Positions 51,097-59,742 of a DNA stretch of 64,000 nt are shown here, piece by piece. Position 1 is the first letter of the stretch. Each line of letters starts with the position of its first letter. Position numbers and translations under genes: made by a program. The notes below the pieces were generated by a model. It was not told the origin of the DNA, ran no database searches, and worked only from the letters and a program-made list of their open reading frames with translations. Origin of the DNA: Planococcus citreus (GTDB lineage: Bacteria; Bacillota; Bacilli; Bacillales_A; Planococcaceae); the NCBI RefSeq assembly GCF_003664125.1, contig NZ_RCCP01000001.1, positions 1 to 64,000 on the forward strand. Direction: 5' to 3'.

Positions 51097-52989
51097 TTAC
51101 GCTTCTGCCAGTTCCTGCAAATAGCTCCACCGTTCGATCAATTCATCGTACTGGGCGGTGTAGGCATCGATTTGGTCGGTCAATTCCTGCAATTTATCAA
51201 AGTCAGAGCCGGCTTTGGACATTTCTGCCTCGGTCTGTTCAATTTTCTCTTCCACTTCCGCAATTTTGTCGAGTATGCCGTCATATTCCTTTTTCTCGAG
51301 GAAACTCATCTTTTTCTTTTTTTCCGGTGTCTGCGGTGCAGAGTCTGCAACCGGTGTATCATTTGCCACAGTAACAGCTTGCGGCTCAACTACCGACTTC
51401 TTTTCTTTCAGCCAGTCCGTATAGAGTCCTTGGTACTCGTCTACAGTGCCGCTGCCAAGCGTCCATAGCTTTTTCGCAATTCGGTCAAGGAAAAAGCGGT
51501 CATGGGAAATGGTCAAGACGACGCCTGGGAAATTCTCCAAAAAGTCCTCTAAAACAGATAAAGTTTGGATATCCAAATCATTCGTCGGCTCATCCAGCAT
51601 CAAAATATTAGGTTTTTCCATCAACAATTTCAGCAAGTACAAGCGCTTGCGCTCGCCTCCTGATAATTTACCGATCAAGGTACCGTGGGCATTCGACGGG
51701 AACAGGAATCGTTCGAGCATTTGAGTCGCAGACAGGCGCACGCCTTTTTCCGCTTCGAAATCGCTCGATACTTCCTGGATGTATTCGATCATGCGCTGAG
51801 ATTCATCCATTTCCGGTAAACGCTGCGTGAAATGGGCAATCTTGACGGTGCTGCCGTAGTCCAACGTGCCGCTTGTGGCTTCCAAATCACCTGCGATTAA
51901 TTTCATAAGTGTCGATTTCCCTGCACCGTTCGGGCCGACGATACCAATACGGTCGCCGCCTTGCAAGAGGAAGTCAAACGAATGGAAAATTTCGCGGTCG
52001 CCGTAGGAAACGGCCAAGTTTTCCCCTTCGATGATTTTCTTGCCCAGTCGCTGGCTTTGCATCGATAATTCAAGGCTCGTGTTATCGGACGTTGATTGAA
52101 TGTCTTCCGATAATTGGTCAAAACGCTGGATGCGCGCTTTTTGCTTCGTGCTGCGGGCTTTCGCGCCGCGGCGAATCCATTTCAGCTCCGAGCGGAAACG
52201 GTTGTGCATCTTTTGTTTCGTCGCTTCGGCCATTTCTTCTCTAACGGCTTTCGCTTCCAGGTAATCGCCGTAGTTTCCTTTATGCGTATACATCGTCTGA
52301 TCCGCCAGTTCAAAGATATGCGTCGAGACAGCATCGAGGAAGTAGCGGTCATGCGTCACGAACAGCATGGCGCTGTTCATGCGCAGAAGCGTTTCCTGCA
52401 GCCATTCAGTAGAGCCTGCGTCCAAATGGTTGGTCGGCTCATCCAGAAGAATCAAATCGGCCGGTTCAATCAAGGCTTTCGCGAGTGCTACTCGTTTGCG
52501 CTGGCCGCCGGACAATTCGCTGATCTGCTGGTCGTACATATCGATGCCAAGTTTGGTCAACGCCGTTTTCGCCAATGCGTTGATGTCCCAGGCATTTTCG
52601 CGTTCCATGCCTTCCTGGATTTTCATCAATTCTTCCTGCAATTGTTCAGACCCCGAGTCGGCGATCATGTTTTGCAGCGCTTTTTCATAAGACCGGTTGA
52701 GCGCGAGCAGCGGCGAGTCGCCGGAGAAGACAGTCTCAAGGACCGTCAGCGATTCATCGAACTCAGGCTCCTGCATCAAATAGGTAATCCGGTATTTTTT
52801 CGGATGGTCCATTTCCATCGTGTCGGATTCGAGATCTCCTGCCAGGATCGACAAAAGAGTCGACTTGCCGGTGCCGTTGACGCCGATCAAACCGGCGCGT
52901 TCTCCCGGGTACAGCGAAAATTCGACATTAGTAAAGAGGGTTTTGACCCCCACTGATTTGCTTAAGTTTGTTACGTGTAAGTGGCTCAT
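51097..52989 (-). CDS. yfmR: ABC-F ATPase, Uup/YfmR type
   Basis: A 630-residue soluble ABC protein with two nucleotide-binding domains: Walker A GVNGTGKST and GPNGAGKST, signatures LSGGQRKR and LSGGERKR, Walker B LILLDEPTNHLD and ILMLDEPTNDLD. A helical linker lies at about 240-300, and a C-terminal coiled-coil arm (about 560-630) is typical of Uup/YfmR. YfmR helps ribosomes through prolines. Its ATG overlaps the stop of the HD hydrolase gene by 4 bases. Confidence 0.88.
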   Translation of the reverse strand: MSHLHVTNLSKSVGVKTLFTNVEFSLYPGERAGLIGVNGTGKSTLLSILAGDLESDTMEMDHPKKYRITYLMQEPEFDESLTVLETVFSGDSPLLALNRSYEKALQNMIADSGSEQLQEELMKIQEGMERENAWDINALAKTALTKLGIDMYDQQISELSGGQRKRVALAKALIEPADLILLDEPTNHLDAGSTEWLQETLLRMNSAMLFVTHDRYFLDAVSTHIFELADQTMYTHKGNYGDYLEAKAVREEMAEATKQKMHNRFRSELKWIRRGAKARSTKQKARIQRFDQLSEDIQSTSDNTSLELSMQSQRLGKKIIEGENLAVSYGDREIFHSFDFLLQGGDRIGIVGPNGAGKSTLMKLIAGDLEATSGTLDYGSTVKIAHFTQRLPEMDESQRMIEYIQEVSSDFEAEKGVRLSATQMLERFLFPSNAHGTLIGKLSGGERKRLYLLKLLMEKPNILMLDEPTNDLDIQTLSVLEDFLENFPGVVLTISHDRFFLDRIAKKLWTLGSGTVDEYQGLYTDWLKEKKSVVEPQAVTVANDTPVADSAPQTPEKKKKMSFLEKKEYDGILDKIAEVEEKIEQTEAEMSKAGSDFDKLQELTDQIDAYTAQYDELIERWSYLQELAEA

Positions 52990-53621
52990 TTTTTCCCATC
53001 CGTTTCGTTTTGTAGTTGCTCTAGAAAGGATAGCATAAATCGGTGGCGTTCTTCAGCCATTTGCTTTCCGCTATCCGTCACCATGCGCTCTTTCAACAGC
53101 AAAAGCTTTTCGTAAAAATGCGTTACGGTGCTCGTATCGCCGTTCCGGTATTCGCTTTCAGTCATCGCTGTGCGTGCTTGTTCATCTCGGTCATATAATT
53201 TACGGCCTTTTGCGCCGCCGTAGGCAAAAGCACGCGCGATGCCGATGGCGCCGATGGCATCGAGACGATCGGCATCCCGGACGATTCTGCCTTCGATCGA
53301 TTGCGGTTCCTCGTTCGTGCCGCCTTTAAAGGACACAGTTCGGATGATCGAACGGATGTCGCTGCGCTCTTTGTCCGACAGCTCGAGCTGCCCGAGGATT
53401 TCTTGTTCCGGGTCTTCCCCTGCTTTTTTGTATTTCGGATCGGAGACGTCATGCAACAGCACGGCCAGCTCGATCAGCGCCAGATCGCCGCCTTCCGCCT
53501 GTGCAATATGGCGGGCATTCTCCAGCACGCGCTCGATGTGTTGCCAGTCGTGGCTCGCGTCAAACTGTTCATAGATGCTTTTTACTTTCATGCGGCAGTC
53601 CGCAATTACTTGGGGATTCAT
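52986..53621 (-). CDS. ypgQ: HD-domain phosphohydrolase, YpgQ type
   Basis: A 211-residue HD-superfamily metal-dependent phosphohydrolase. Metal ligands are visible: DASHDWQHIERV, LLHDVSD and RDADRLDAIGAIGIARAF. B. subtilis YpgQ is reported as a pyrophosphohydrolase on nucleotides. It overlaps the ABC-F start (ATGA), so both are made together. It is oriented opposite to cspD, from which it is divergent. Confidence 0.88.
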   Translation of the reverse strand: MNPQVIADCRMKVKSIYEQFDASHDWQHIERVLENARHIAQAEGGDLALIELAVLLHDVSDPKYKKAGEDPEQEILGQLELSDKERSDIRSIIRTVSFKGGTNEEPQSIEGRIVRDADRLDAIGAIGIARAFAYGGAKGRKLYDRDEQARTAMTESEYRNGDTSTVTHFYEKLLLLKERMVTDSGKQMAEERHRFMLSFLEQLQNETDGKK

Positions 53622-53693
53622 GGTTTCTCTCCTTTAAGGTGTCCTGACCCCATTATAACGCGAAACGGGCTGAAACGGCGCCCCATCGCTGTA

Positions 53694-53722
53694 TTGACCT
53701 TGTATGCACCATCATGTATAGT
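53694..53722 (+). promoter_or_regulatory. SigA promoter of cspD
   Basis: TTGACC (53694-53699), 17-base spacer, TATAGT (53717-53722). The predicted leader is about 55 bases, much shorter than that of the csp gene at 11.5 kb. Confidence 0.65.
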
Positions 53723-53783
53723 TAAGCCATCCATTGGCTCTAAGGCTGAGGGTTCGACAATCTGAATATTAGGGGGAAGGTCC

Positions 53784-53990
53784 ATGCACCACGGAATTGT
53801 GAAATGGTTCAATTCAGAAAAAGGCTATGGCTTTATCGAATGTGACAACGGTGATGATGTTTTTGTCCATTTTACCGGCATCCAAGGTGATGGTTTCCGA
53901 TCGCTGCAAGAAGGCGCAGCCGTTTCGTTCGATATCATCGACGGCAATCGCGGGCCGCAAGCAGCAAACGTCGTGCAGGACCAACCATAA
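53784..53990 (+). CDS. cspD: Cold-shock protein (CspD-like)
   Basis: A 68-residue cold-shock domain with canonical KGYGFIE and VFVHFTGI nucleic-acid motifs. GGGGGAAGG precedes the ATG. The name cspD is based on its place near ypgQ and ypeQ, as in B. subtilis, and is not certain. Its short leader suggests it is not controlled like the other csp gene. Confidence 0.9.
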   Translation: MHHGIVKWFNSEKGYGFIECDNGDDVFVHFTGIQGDGFRSLQEGAAVSFDIIDGNRGPQAANVVQDQP

Positions 53991-54005
53991 AAATTGAAAC
54001 AGCAA

Positions 54006-54032
54006 AAGACCCAGGAATTTTTCCTGGGTCTT
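54006..54032. terminator. Terminator between cspD and the 654-residue gene
   Basis: AAGACCCAGG-aattttt-CCTGGGTCTT between convergent genes. Confidence 0.85.
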
Positions 54033-54044
54033 CTTTTTATGGAT

Positions 54045-56009
54045 TCACGTCCAAGTATAAGTTTGGCCCCAGCTTTCGCGGGCTAATTTTTCGACTTGCT
54101 CGACGTCGCTTTCCTCTACCATATACGTGTCGCCTTGTTCGTAAGGATTGTAATGGAACGCATACATCCTGGCGACAAATTGATGGAACGGCAAGGAGGA
54201 TTCACCTTCGAGTTCGCCGTTTCCAGTGACACTCGTTTCGATCCCCTGCCCCCAGTTCTGGCCGCTGTCATTATTCGGGTTATAGAAATAGATGCGGTAT
54301 TCCTCATCCGGGTCTTCCGCCACGCGCTGGATGGAGACCGCATGAAGCCCGAGCAATTTGCCGTGCACATTGGTGATGTAGATGCCGACAGGGTTCGGGT
54401 AGATCATTTCATAGCCTTCGTTGTACTCCGGATGATGCGTCGCATAGAACAAGCGCACGAATGCATCGTAATCCGTCACAAAGCCTGTCAGCGGATCGAT
54501 GATATTGGCAAACCCGCGCGGGATCCATTCGCCGTAAAATTCAGGGTTGACCCATTTATGGCCATCCTCGCCGCGCAAGAAGGTTTTCTTCATCATTTCG
54601 TTATAGATTTTATCGAGATGCGGAACGAGTACACTCGACACAGGGTCCAACTCGTGATGGATTTCTGCCGCGACGCCGTCTTCGATGACATTCGAGTGCA
54701 CTTCTTCGCCTTCGAAAATCATGTCGATATCGTTTTCACGCACCGCGCGTGCCACGTAATCGAGTAGCTGCGAGATGCCGTGCTGAGCCCATAAGCTGAT
54801 GGCGCGCGCCGATTGGCATGTCGGGTTCAAGCCTTGGCCAATGCCGAGCGGCTGGCCAAGAACCGAGATGACGCCTCCGATGAGCACACCATTTCCGGAA
54901 AGCCCGCCTTTGCGGAATTCGGGTCGCAAAATCCGTTTTTTCACTTCCGGGCGGATATCGATATCGAATAATCTACGGATGCCTGGAATAATCGGATCTT
55001 GTGTCAATACGCCGCGGTCAAGCATGCGGGACAAACCGTACACGACGCGGCTCGTCTGCGGATAGACCGCAAAATGGATCATGTCCTGCACCAATTCCTG
55101 GTTGGCGTTAAAGCTGGCCACGCCCATTTCGGACAAGTCCAGAAATTCCGGGATGAGTTCCGGTTTACTTCTATTAATAAAGCGCAAATAGATAGCCGCA
55201 ATCGGTGCCACGAGTCCCGTTTTGTTCATGGATGCCGCATACTCATGTGCTTCCTGCTTGAGCGCTTCATCATCTGCATCCACCAATTTTTTGCGGTATG
55301 CTTTCAAGTCCGATTCTTGTGCACTTAACGCAGTAGGCGCAGTGACCGCCTTCTCGAAATAATGCAAGGTGTCTTTCGTGCTGTCATCAATGTCTTCATC
55401 GACCATCTGCGTTGCTGCATCGATCATCGAGACGATGCGGTCGACCATGATCGGCCGCTGTACCGTCAGCCGCTCGATTTCTTCAACAAGTTTTTGCGCA
55501 ACCGCCCGGTAAGACAGTTTGTCGCCGAGAAAGCGGAAAAGGCGTTCCCCGCGTTCAAGATGCGCCCCTCCTCCCTCAACCCGGGCTTCTTCGGTCTCTG
55601 CTGGAAACAATAAATCCAAATTCAAAGCCAAGACTTCATTCAAGAAAGCGCTGGCTTCTTCTGGCGACACTTTGTCGTGTGTGTATTGCGCTTCTGAAAT
55701 CGACAGCATGCGCAGCTCGCTCATCAATTCAACCACTGAGTTGAGCCCTTTGACGTGAAGCGATCCGCCGACAAATGCCGGCTCCAAGTTCTCCGCTTCC
55801 GCCCATGGCCCACCGTTGAATACACCGGCTTTGTCAAAATCAGCCGCGTAATCGTATAGCATCGCCAATCCTTCATCGGTTCCTGCCAGTTCCGTCGCCA
55901 GCTGGAATACTTCCGTTTGGTACATGCTCTTCGCAAACGGTTTTGCTTCTTCTAGCGTACGGAGGGCTTGCCCGAATTTTTCTTTTAATGTAGATGCTTC
56001 AGTTGCCAT
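54045..56009 (-). CDS. 654-residue protein of unknown function, partner of an ATP-grasp ligase
   Basis: A large soluble protein with no membrane segment or signal peptide that I do not recognise. Parts stand out: a helical N-terminal half (1-330), then GNGVLIGGVISVLGQPLGIG, and GLNPTCQSARAISLWAQHG (about residues 390-425), where a single Cys at the start of a helix looks like a papain/transglutaminase-type nucleophile. His residues follow (EGEEVHSNVIEDG, AAEIHHELDP). The C-terminal part is beta-rich (VGIYITNVHGKLLGLHAVSI, EYRIYFYNPNNDSGQNWGQG). It follows the ATP-grasp gene by 18 bases. The catalytic reading is inference only. Confidence 0.75.
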   Translation of the reverse strand: MATEASTLKEKFGQALRTLEEAKPFAKSMYQTEVFQLATELAGTDEGLAMLYDYAADFDKAGVFNGGPWAEAENLEPAFVGGSLHVKGLNSVVELMSELRMLSISEAQYTHDKVSPEEASAFLNEVLALNLDLLFPAETEEARVEGGGAHLERGERLFRFLGDKLSYRAVAQKLVEEIERLTVQRPIMVDRIVSMIDAATQMVDEDIDDSTKDTLHYFEKAVTAPTALSAQESDLKAYRKKLVDADDEALKQEAHEYAASMNKTGLVAPIAAIYLRFINRSKPELIPEFLDLSEMGVASFNANQELVQDMIHFAVYPQTSRVVYGLSRMLDRGVLTQDPIIPGIRRLFDIDIRPEVKKRILRPEFRKGGLSGNGVLIGGVISVLGQPLGIGQGLNPTCQSARAISLWAQHGISQLLDYVARAVRENDIDMIFEGEEVHSNVIEDGVAAEIHHELDPVSSVLVPHLDKIYNEMMKKTFLRGEDGHKWVNPEFYGEWIPRGFANIIDPLTGFVTDYDAFVRLFYATHHPEYNEGYEMIYPNPVGIYITNVHGKLLGLHAVSIQRVAEDPDEEYRIYFYNPNNDSGQNWGQGIETSVTGNGELEGESSLPFHQFVARMYAFHYNPYEQGDTYMVEESDVEQVEKLARESWGQTYTWT

Positions 56010-56027
56010 TGATAAACCCCCAGATTT

Positions 56028-57254
56028 TTAATGGTAGAAATCGTAATTCTCATAAGTTTTCAGCAAGTCTTCCATGCGCTCGCTATCGTCCCCGAAGAAG
56101 AACAGCGTGCCGTAATGGTTGCCGAATCCGACGCGTTCCGCCACTTTGGATGTGACCGGGATGAATAAATCGTGCTTTTCGAAATAAGAATCGTTCTTCA
56201 ATTCTCCAGGAATATCCAATTTCTCGATCAACCGGACACGCGGATACACCATCAAGCTGCCAGCATAGCCTGTAGCTGAGCTGACTTCTTCAGGGAAAAA
56301 TTCTTCCAGCTCTTCAGCTGTCGTATCCGGGTCGCTGCACAAGATCTGTGCTTGGAAAGCATTGAATCCATAGGCACGTTCGATCAAGTCGAAAATGTGG
56401 CCGCCAGGGACGCGTGCTGCCACTTCCCCGAAATTCAATGTCCCATCATGGGAAATGAAGTATTCGGGATGGATGACGCCGTATTTGATTTCGAACGAGT
56501 CGATCAACTTCTGGATCTGTTCTTTGATTTGAGGGCGCCATTCTTCGAGCGCCGGTGAAGCAGGCACGAAATTGGAATGCCCGAGTTTGACGTATTCCGT
56601 GATATTGAGGAATTTGATATCACCGTCATGGACGAATACCTCGCAGGAGAATTCCTGTCCATCCAAATGGCTCTCCATTAAATAAGGGAATTCCTGCACT
56701 TCGATTTTGTCGATATCGTTGGCATCCTGAATCATCATATGGCCGACTGTGCCTGCTTTGTTCAACGGTTTAATATGGATAGGGTCATTGGTATCTCCGT
56801 CTATTTTAATCAAGGCATCATTGACGCGCTTCAAGAAGCGATGGATGTCATCTTTTGAATACGCTTCCTCGAATACACCGACCTTGATGCCCGACATTTG
56901 CGCTTTGCGTTTCATTAAGCCTTTATCACGCAGCAATAGCGACCGGTTGAATACCCGCGGATCATCGAAAAAGCGCGCATTCAAGACTCCAGCCCATTCT
57001 ACGGTCTCTTCGTAAATCGGCACAGACAGTTTTACGCCCATTTCGTTGAGTCGTTCGTATAACTCATCCGACCCTTCGTTCAAACGGTCGAAATCCCATG
57101 GAATGAAAGGGATGTCGTGTTCTTTGGCAAAACTGACGAAATCCGGTGGACCGACGACGACAAACGGCCTGTCCAATTTGTCCATCGCTTCAATCGCTGG
57201 AATGCTCCATCCTAAAATAGCAGTCTTTTTTGATGTACTGTTCACTTCTGTCAT
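56028..57254 (-). CDS. ATP-grasp family ligase
   Basis: A 408-residue ATP-grasp enzyme of the carboxylate-amine ligase kind. N-terminal preATP-grasp domain (1-110), then the ATP-binding core with IKPLNKAGTVGHMMI (glycine-rich loop), VQEFPYLMESHLDGQEFSCE (typical acidic/His line) and LNFGEVAARVPGGHIFDLIE (metal-binding E and R/G motif), as in BacD and carnosine-synthase-like peptide ligases. GGGAGGAG precedes the ATG. With the 654-residue gene it forms a two-gene operon; the substrates are unknown. Confidence 0.88.
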   Translation of the reverse strand: MTEVNSTSKKTAILGWSIPAIEAMDKLDRPFVVVGPPDFVSFAKEHDIPFIPWDFDRLNEGSDELYERLNEMGVKLSVPIYEETVEWAGVLNARFFDDPRVFNRSLLLRDKGLMKRKAQMSGIKVGVFEEAYSKDDIHRFLKRVNDALIKIDGDTNDPIHIKPLNKAGTVGHMMIQDANDIDKIEVQEFPYLMESHLDGQEFSCEVFVHDGDIKFLNITEYVKLGHSNFVPASPALEEWRPQIKEQIQKLIDSFEIKYGVIHPEYFISHDGTLNFGEVAARVPGGHIFDLIERAYGFNAFQAQILCSDPDTTAEELEEFFPEEVSSATGYAGSLMVYPRVRLIEKLDIPGELKNDSYFEKHDLFIPVTSKVAERVGFGNHYGTLFFFGDDSERMEDLLKTYENYDFYH

Positions 57255-57285
57255 AAATCTGCTCCTCCCTTTCGCAATATTTTCA

Positions 57286-57313
57286 TTATACAGTTTATTA
57301 TTGCCTAATCAAA
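57286..57313 (-). promoter_or_regulatory. Promoter of the ATP-grasp operon
   Basis: On the minus strand TTGATT (57313-57308) and a perfect TATAAT (57291-57286) are 16 bases apart, 32 bases upstream of the ATP-grasp start. Confidence 0.65.
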
Positions 57314-57356
57314 TGGTGATAAACATTAGTGATGCCAGACTTGCCTTTGTGAAATC

Positions 57357-57403
57357 AAAAAACGCCCCCTACGGAGAAATAATTAGCTCTCCGTAGGGGG
57401 CGT
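57357..57403 (-). terminator. Terminator of ypeQ
   Basis: ACGCCCCCTACGGAG pairs with CTCCGTAGGGGGCGT; a T run follows on the minus strand. Confidence 0.88.
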
Positions 57404-57409
57404 ATGGGT

Positions 57410-57607
57410 TCACTTGCTGCCTGTTCCCATCTTATTTAATTCCTGCCCCAAAAACTGCAATTGGGTGCCGACTGTGCATTCACTGATGCAAAAGCGGTGC
57501 GCCGCCGTTTTTCCTTCGTCCTTGCGGAGTTGGGCTTTGACAAAGCAGCCTTCACAATACGTATTGAGCATTTCATCGATTTCGTTGATGATGGATACTT
57601 TTTTCAT
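57410..57607 (-). CDS. ypeQ: YpeQ-like small zinc-finger protein
   Basis: A 65-residue protein with two cysteine pairs, CEGC and CISEC, which suggests a zinc-binding knuckle; it resembles B. subtilis YpeQ. The start was set at the ATG behind GGAGGGACCCGA. Function unknown. It is divergent from ypdP, as expected from Bacillus order. Confidence 0.8.
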   Translation of the reverse strand: MKKVSIINEIDEMLNTYCEGCFVKAQLRKDEGKTAAHRFCISECTVGTQLQFLGQELNKMGTGSK

Positions 57608-57749
57608 TCGGGTCCCTCCGCAAAATGTCATTCTATTATTCTACTATGAATTTGTTTTTTTCCGCAACAATCGGTATACTGGCTTGGGACATTTTCGTCC
57701 TTCAGCGGTTCGAAACTTCCCGCTCTACCAAAACTAAGGAGGAAGCAGT

Positions 57750-58445
57750 TTGTTTAATGAATTTTTAGGGCTTGGCTTCGCCCTGTTCAATTTTGTGTTA
57801 TTGCTCATCATGTATAAAGTGTTCGGCAAGACCGGCCTGTTCGCCTGGGTCGCGTTCGCCACCATCCTGGCGAATATCCAAGTGACAAAAACGATTGAGA
57901 TCATCGGTTTGACCGCAACGCTCGGCAATAGCTTGTATGCCTCGACTTTTCTCGCAACCGATATCCTCAATGAAAAATATGGCAGAAAAGAAGCCAAAAA
58001 AGCAGTATGGCTCGGCTTTTCCTCACTTTTGATCATGGTTGTGACGATGCAGTTCGGCCTTCAATTCATTCCCGCGGAAAGTGATTTTGCTCACGAAGCA
58101 CTCGAGACGGTTTTCGGGTTGGTCCCACAAATCGCCATCGCCAGCATGATCGCTTACCTGCTTGCGCAGCATATCGACGTCATTATCTTTTCCGCCTTGC
58201 GGAAAGTCTTCCCGAAAGACAGCCAGTTCTGGATCCGCAATAATGGCTCGACCTTGCTCAGCCAATTGATCGATACCTTGATCTTCACATCGATCGCTTT
58301 TTTCGGCGTCTTTCCGTTCGATGTCTGGATCCAGATCTTCATTTCAACGTATGTACTGAAATTCATCGTGTCCGTGCTGGATACGCCGTTCGGCTATATC
58401 GCGAAGAAAATCCGGCCGCTCGATGAACAGGAGGCCGTGCGATGA
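57750..58445 (+). CDS. ypdP: VUT family queuosine-precursor transporter (YpdP/YhhQ)
   Basis: A 231-residue membrane protein with about six helices. VUT/COG1738 family marks are the TKTIEIIGLTATLGN region, the ATDILNEKYGRKEAKKA motif, and the C-terminal VLDTPFGYIAKK. E. coli YhhQ imports queuosine precursors for tRNA modification. It begins with TTG behind AAGGAGGAAGCAG. It overlaps the RNase H-like gene by 4 bases. Confidence 0.88.
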   Translation: MFNEFLGLGFALFNFVLLLIMYKVFGKTGLFAWVAFATILANIQVTKTIEIIGLTATLGNSLYASTFLATDILNEKYGRKEAKKAVWLGFSSLLIMVVTMQFGLQFIPAESDFAHEALETVFGLVPQIAIASMIAYLLAQHIDVIIFSALRKVFPKDSQFWIRNNGSTLLSQLIDTLIFTSIAFFGVFPFDVWIQIFISTYVLKFIVSVLDTPFGYIAKKIRPLDEQEAVR

Positions 58446-58831
58446 TCGAATTGTTCGTGGACGCATCGACTGCCGGCGGTGTCAACGTCAGCGCGGTGGG
58501 CGTGTTTTTAAGAGGCGAAGGGCATTCCATCAAATGGAGCGAATACGTCGGCGAAATGGATAATCACCAAGCCGAATTCACGGCGCTGTTAAAAGGGCTG
58601 GAGCTCGCTCGTCCGCTCGCGACCGGCATGGTATCCATTAAATCGGACTCAAAACTCGTCGTCGACGCTTTTGAAAAACGCTTCGTGAAAAATCCGGTCT
58701 ACAAAAAATTGCTGGACGAGTCCTTGTCGATTGCGGACGAATTCGATTATTGCTTCATCAAATGGATCCCGGATTCCCAGAATAAAGCAGCCCACGCACT
58801 TGCCAACGACAAACTAAAAGAGCATAAATAA
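58442..58831 (+). CDS. ypdQ: RNase HI-family protein (YpdQ/YpeP-like)
   Basis: A 129-residue RNase H-fold protein. Acidic catalytic positions are visible: VDAST (D), DNHQAEF (E), SIKSDSKL (D), and the C-terminal NKAAHALAN where RNase HI usually has NxxAD. The fourth acidic residue is thus a His-Ala variant, which is common in this stand-alone family. Start is coupled to ypdP (ATGA). Probably degrades RNA in hybrids or acts on structured RNA; unproven. Confidence 0.82.
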   Translation: MIELFVDASTAGGVNVSAVGVFLRGEGHSIKWSEYVGEMDNHQAEFTALLKGLELARPLATGMVSIKSDSKLVVDAFEKRFVKNPVYKKLLDESLSIADEFDYCFIKWIPDSQNKAAHALANDKLKEHK

Positions 58832-58832
58832 G

Positions 58833-58864
58833 GAAAGCAGCCGTTCAACTGAGCGGCTGCTTTC
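58833..58864 (+). terminator. Terminator of ypdPQ
   Basis: GAAAGCAGCCG pairs with CGGCTGCTTTC, located 2 bases past the ypdQ stop codon. Confidence 0.82.
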
Positions 58865-58933
58865 TACTTTGGGATGCCAGAAGTCGCGCGATTCTGATAT
58901 GATGGTGTCATACTGATTTACTGGAGGCTATTT

Positions 58934-59146
58934 ATGAGATCGAAATTAGGAACCGCACTCGATATTTTCATTATCCTGATCGGCCCATTCATCATCTATG
59001 CACGCATCGTGGACATCATGCAAAACGGTGTATCGCTTTATCCGTTATTGTCGGTGATCATTGTCGGCCTCGCACTCGCTTTCGCCGTCTACAATCTGGT
59101 CCAGCTGTTGAAAGAAAGACAAAACAGCACACCGCGCAAAAAATAG
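58934..59146 (+). CDS. Small membrane protein of unknown function
   Basis: A 70-residue protein with two membrane segments (about residues 8-27 and 34-55) and a basic C-terminus (KERQNSTPRKK). CTGGAGG lies upstream of the ATG. It forms a pair with the next membrane gene, 18 bases downstream. Confidence 0.6.
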   Translation: MRSKLGTALDIFIILIGPFIIYARIVDIMQNGVSLYPLLSVIIVGLALAFAVYNLVQLLKERQNSTPRKK

Positions 59147-59164
59147 CAGAAATGAGGATCTCCC

Positions 59165-59491
59165 TTGAAAACGCTTTTATTGTATCTCGTTCCATTAATC
59201 GTTTACGCACTGATGAATAATCTGGTCAACGACAGTTTTACTTGGCCGCAATACTTGCTTCTGTTATTCGCGTTCCTGGCGTTTCAGCTCGGCCGGCTGC
59301 GCTATCCGAAAAACGAAGTGCCGCCTGCTGCCAAAGTGACGCAGGCTGTCTTCTACGTTTTGACGGTCGCCATCATTTTCCGCGATAAGTATTTGGACGC
59401 CGGCCTGATTAATTTGATGATTGTCCTTGTAGCAGTTTTTGTCATCGTCGAGTGGATCATTGCCAAACCGCAGCAAAAAACAAATGTCTAA
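59165..59491 (+). CDS. Small membrane protein of unknown function
   Basis: A 108-residue protein with three or four membrane segments (about 2-18, 27-44, 60-76, 83-103). It starts with TTG behind GAGGATCTCCC. Probably co-transcribed with the 70-residue membrane protein upstream; a strong terminator follows. No family recognised. Confidence 0.6.
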   Translation: MKTLLLYLVPLIVYALMNNLVNDSFTWPQYLLLLFAFLAFQLGRLRYPKNEVPPAAKVTQAVFYVLTVAIIFRDKYLDAGLINLMIVLVAVFVIVEWIIAKPQQKTNV

Positions 59492-59496
59492 CTATA

Positions 59497-59531
59497 AAAA
59501 CGCGAAGCCCAGACTAAGGGCTTCGCGTTTT
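59497..59531. terminator. Terminator between two membrane-protein genes
   Basis: AAAACGCGAAGCCC pairs with GGGCTTCGCGTTTT; it can also serve the minus-strand small gene. Confidence 0.88.
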
Positions 59532-59545
59532 CCTATGCATTCCCT

Positions 59546-59665
59546 TTAAATTACATACCACAGGATGAACAGTACGACCGCGATGCTGATCCACGTGATG
59601 ATGCGGACCAAATTGCGTTTTTTGCGCAGTTCTTCTTGTTCTTTGACGTCTTTTAGCAGCGGCAT
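59546..59665 (-). CDS. 39-residue single-TM small protein
   Basis: A small gene with AGGAGGGTGAGAA before the ATG, 39 codons and a shared terminator downstream. The product is charged at the N-terminus (KDVKEQEELRKKRN) and ends in one membrane helix (WISIAVVLFILWYV). No family recognised. It is divergent from the sugar dehydrogenase gene. Confidence 0.65.
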   Translation of the reverse strand: MPLLKDVKEQEELRKKRNLVRIITWISIAVVLFILWYVI

Positions 59666-59742
59666 TTCTCACCCTCCTTGCTGTATTTCATTTCCCAACG
59701 CTTCCTGCTTCGATTATGATGAATAAAAAGGAGGTTTTCAAG

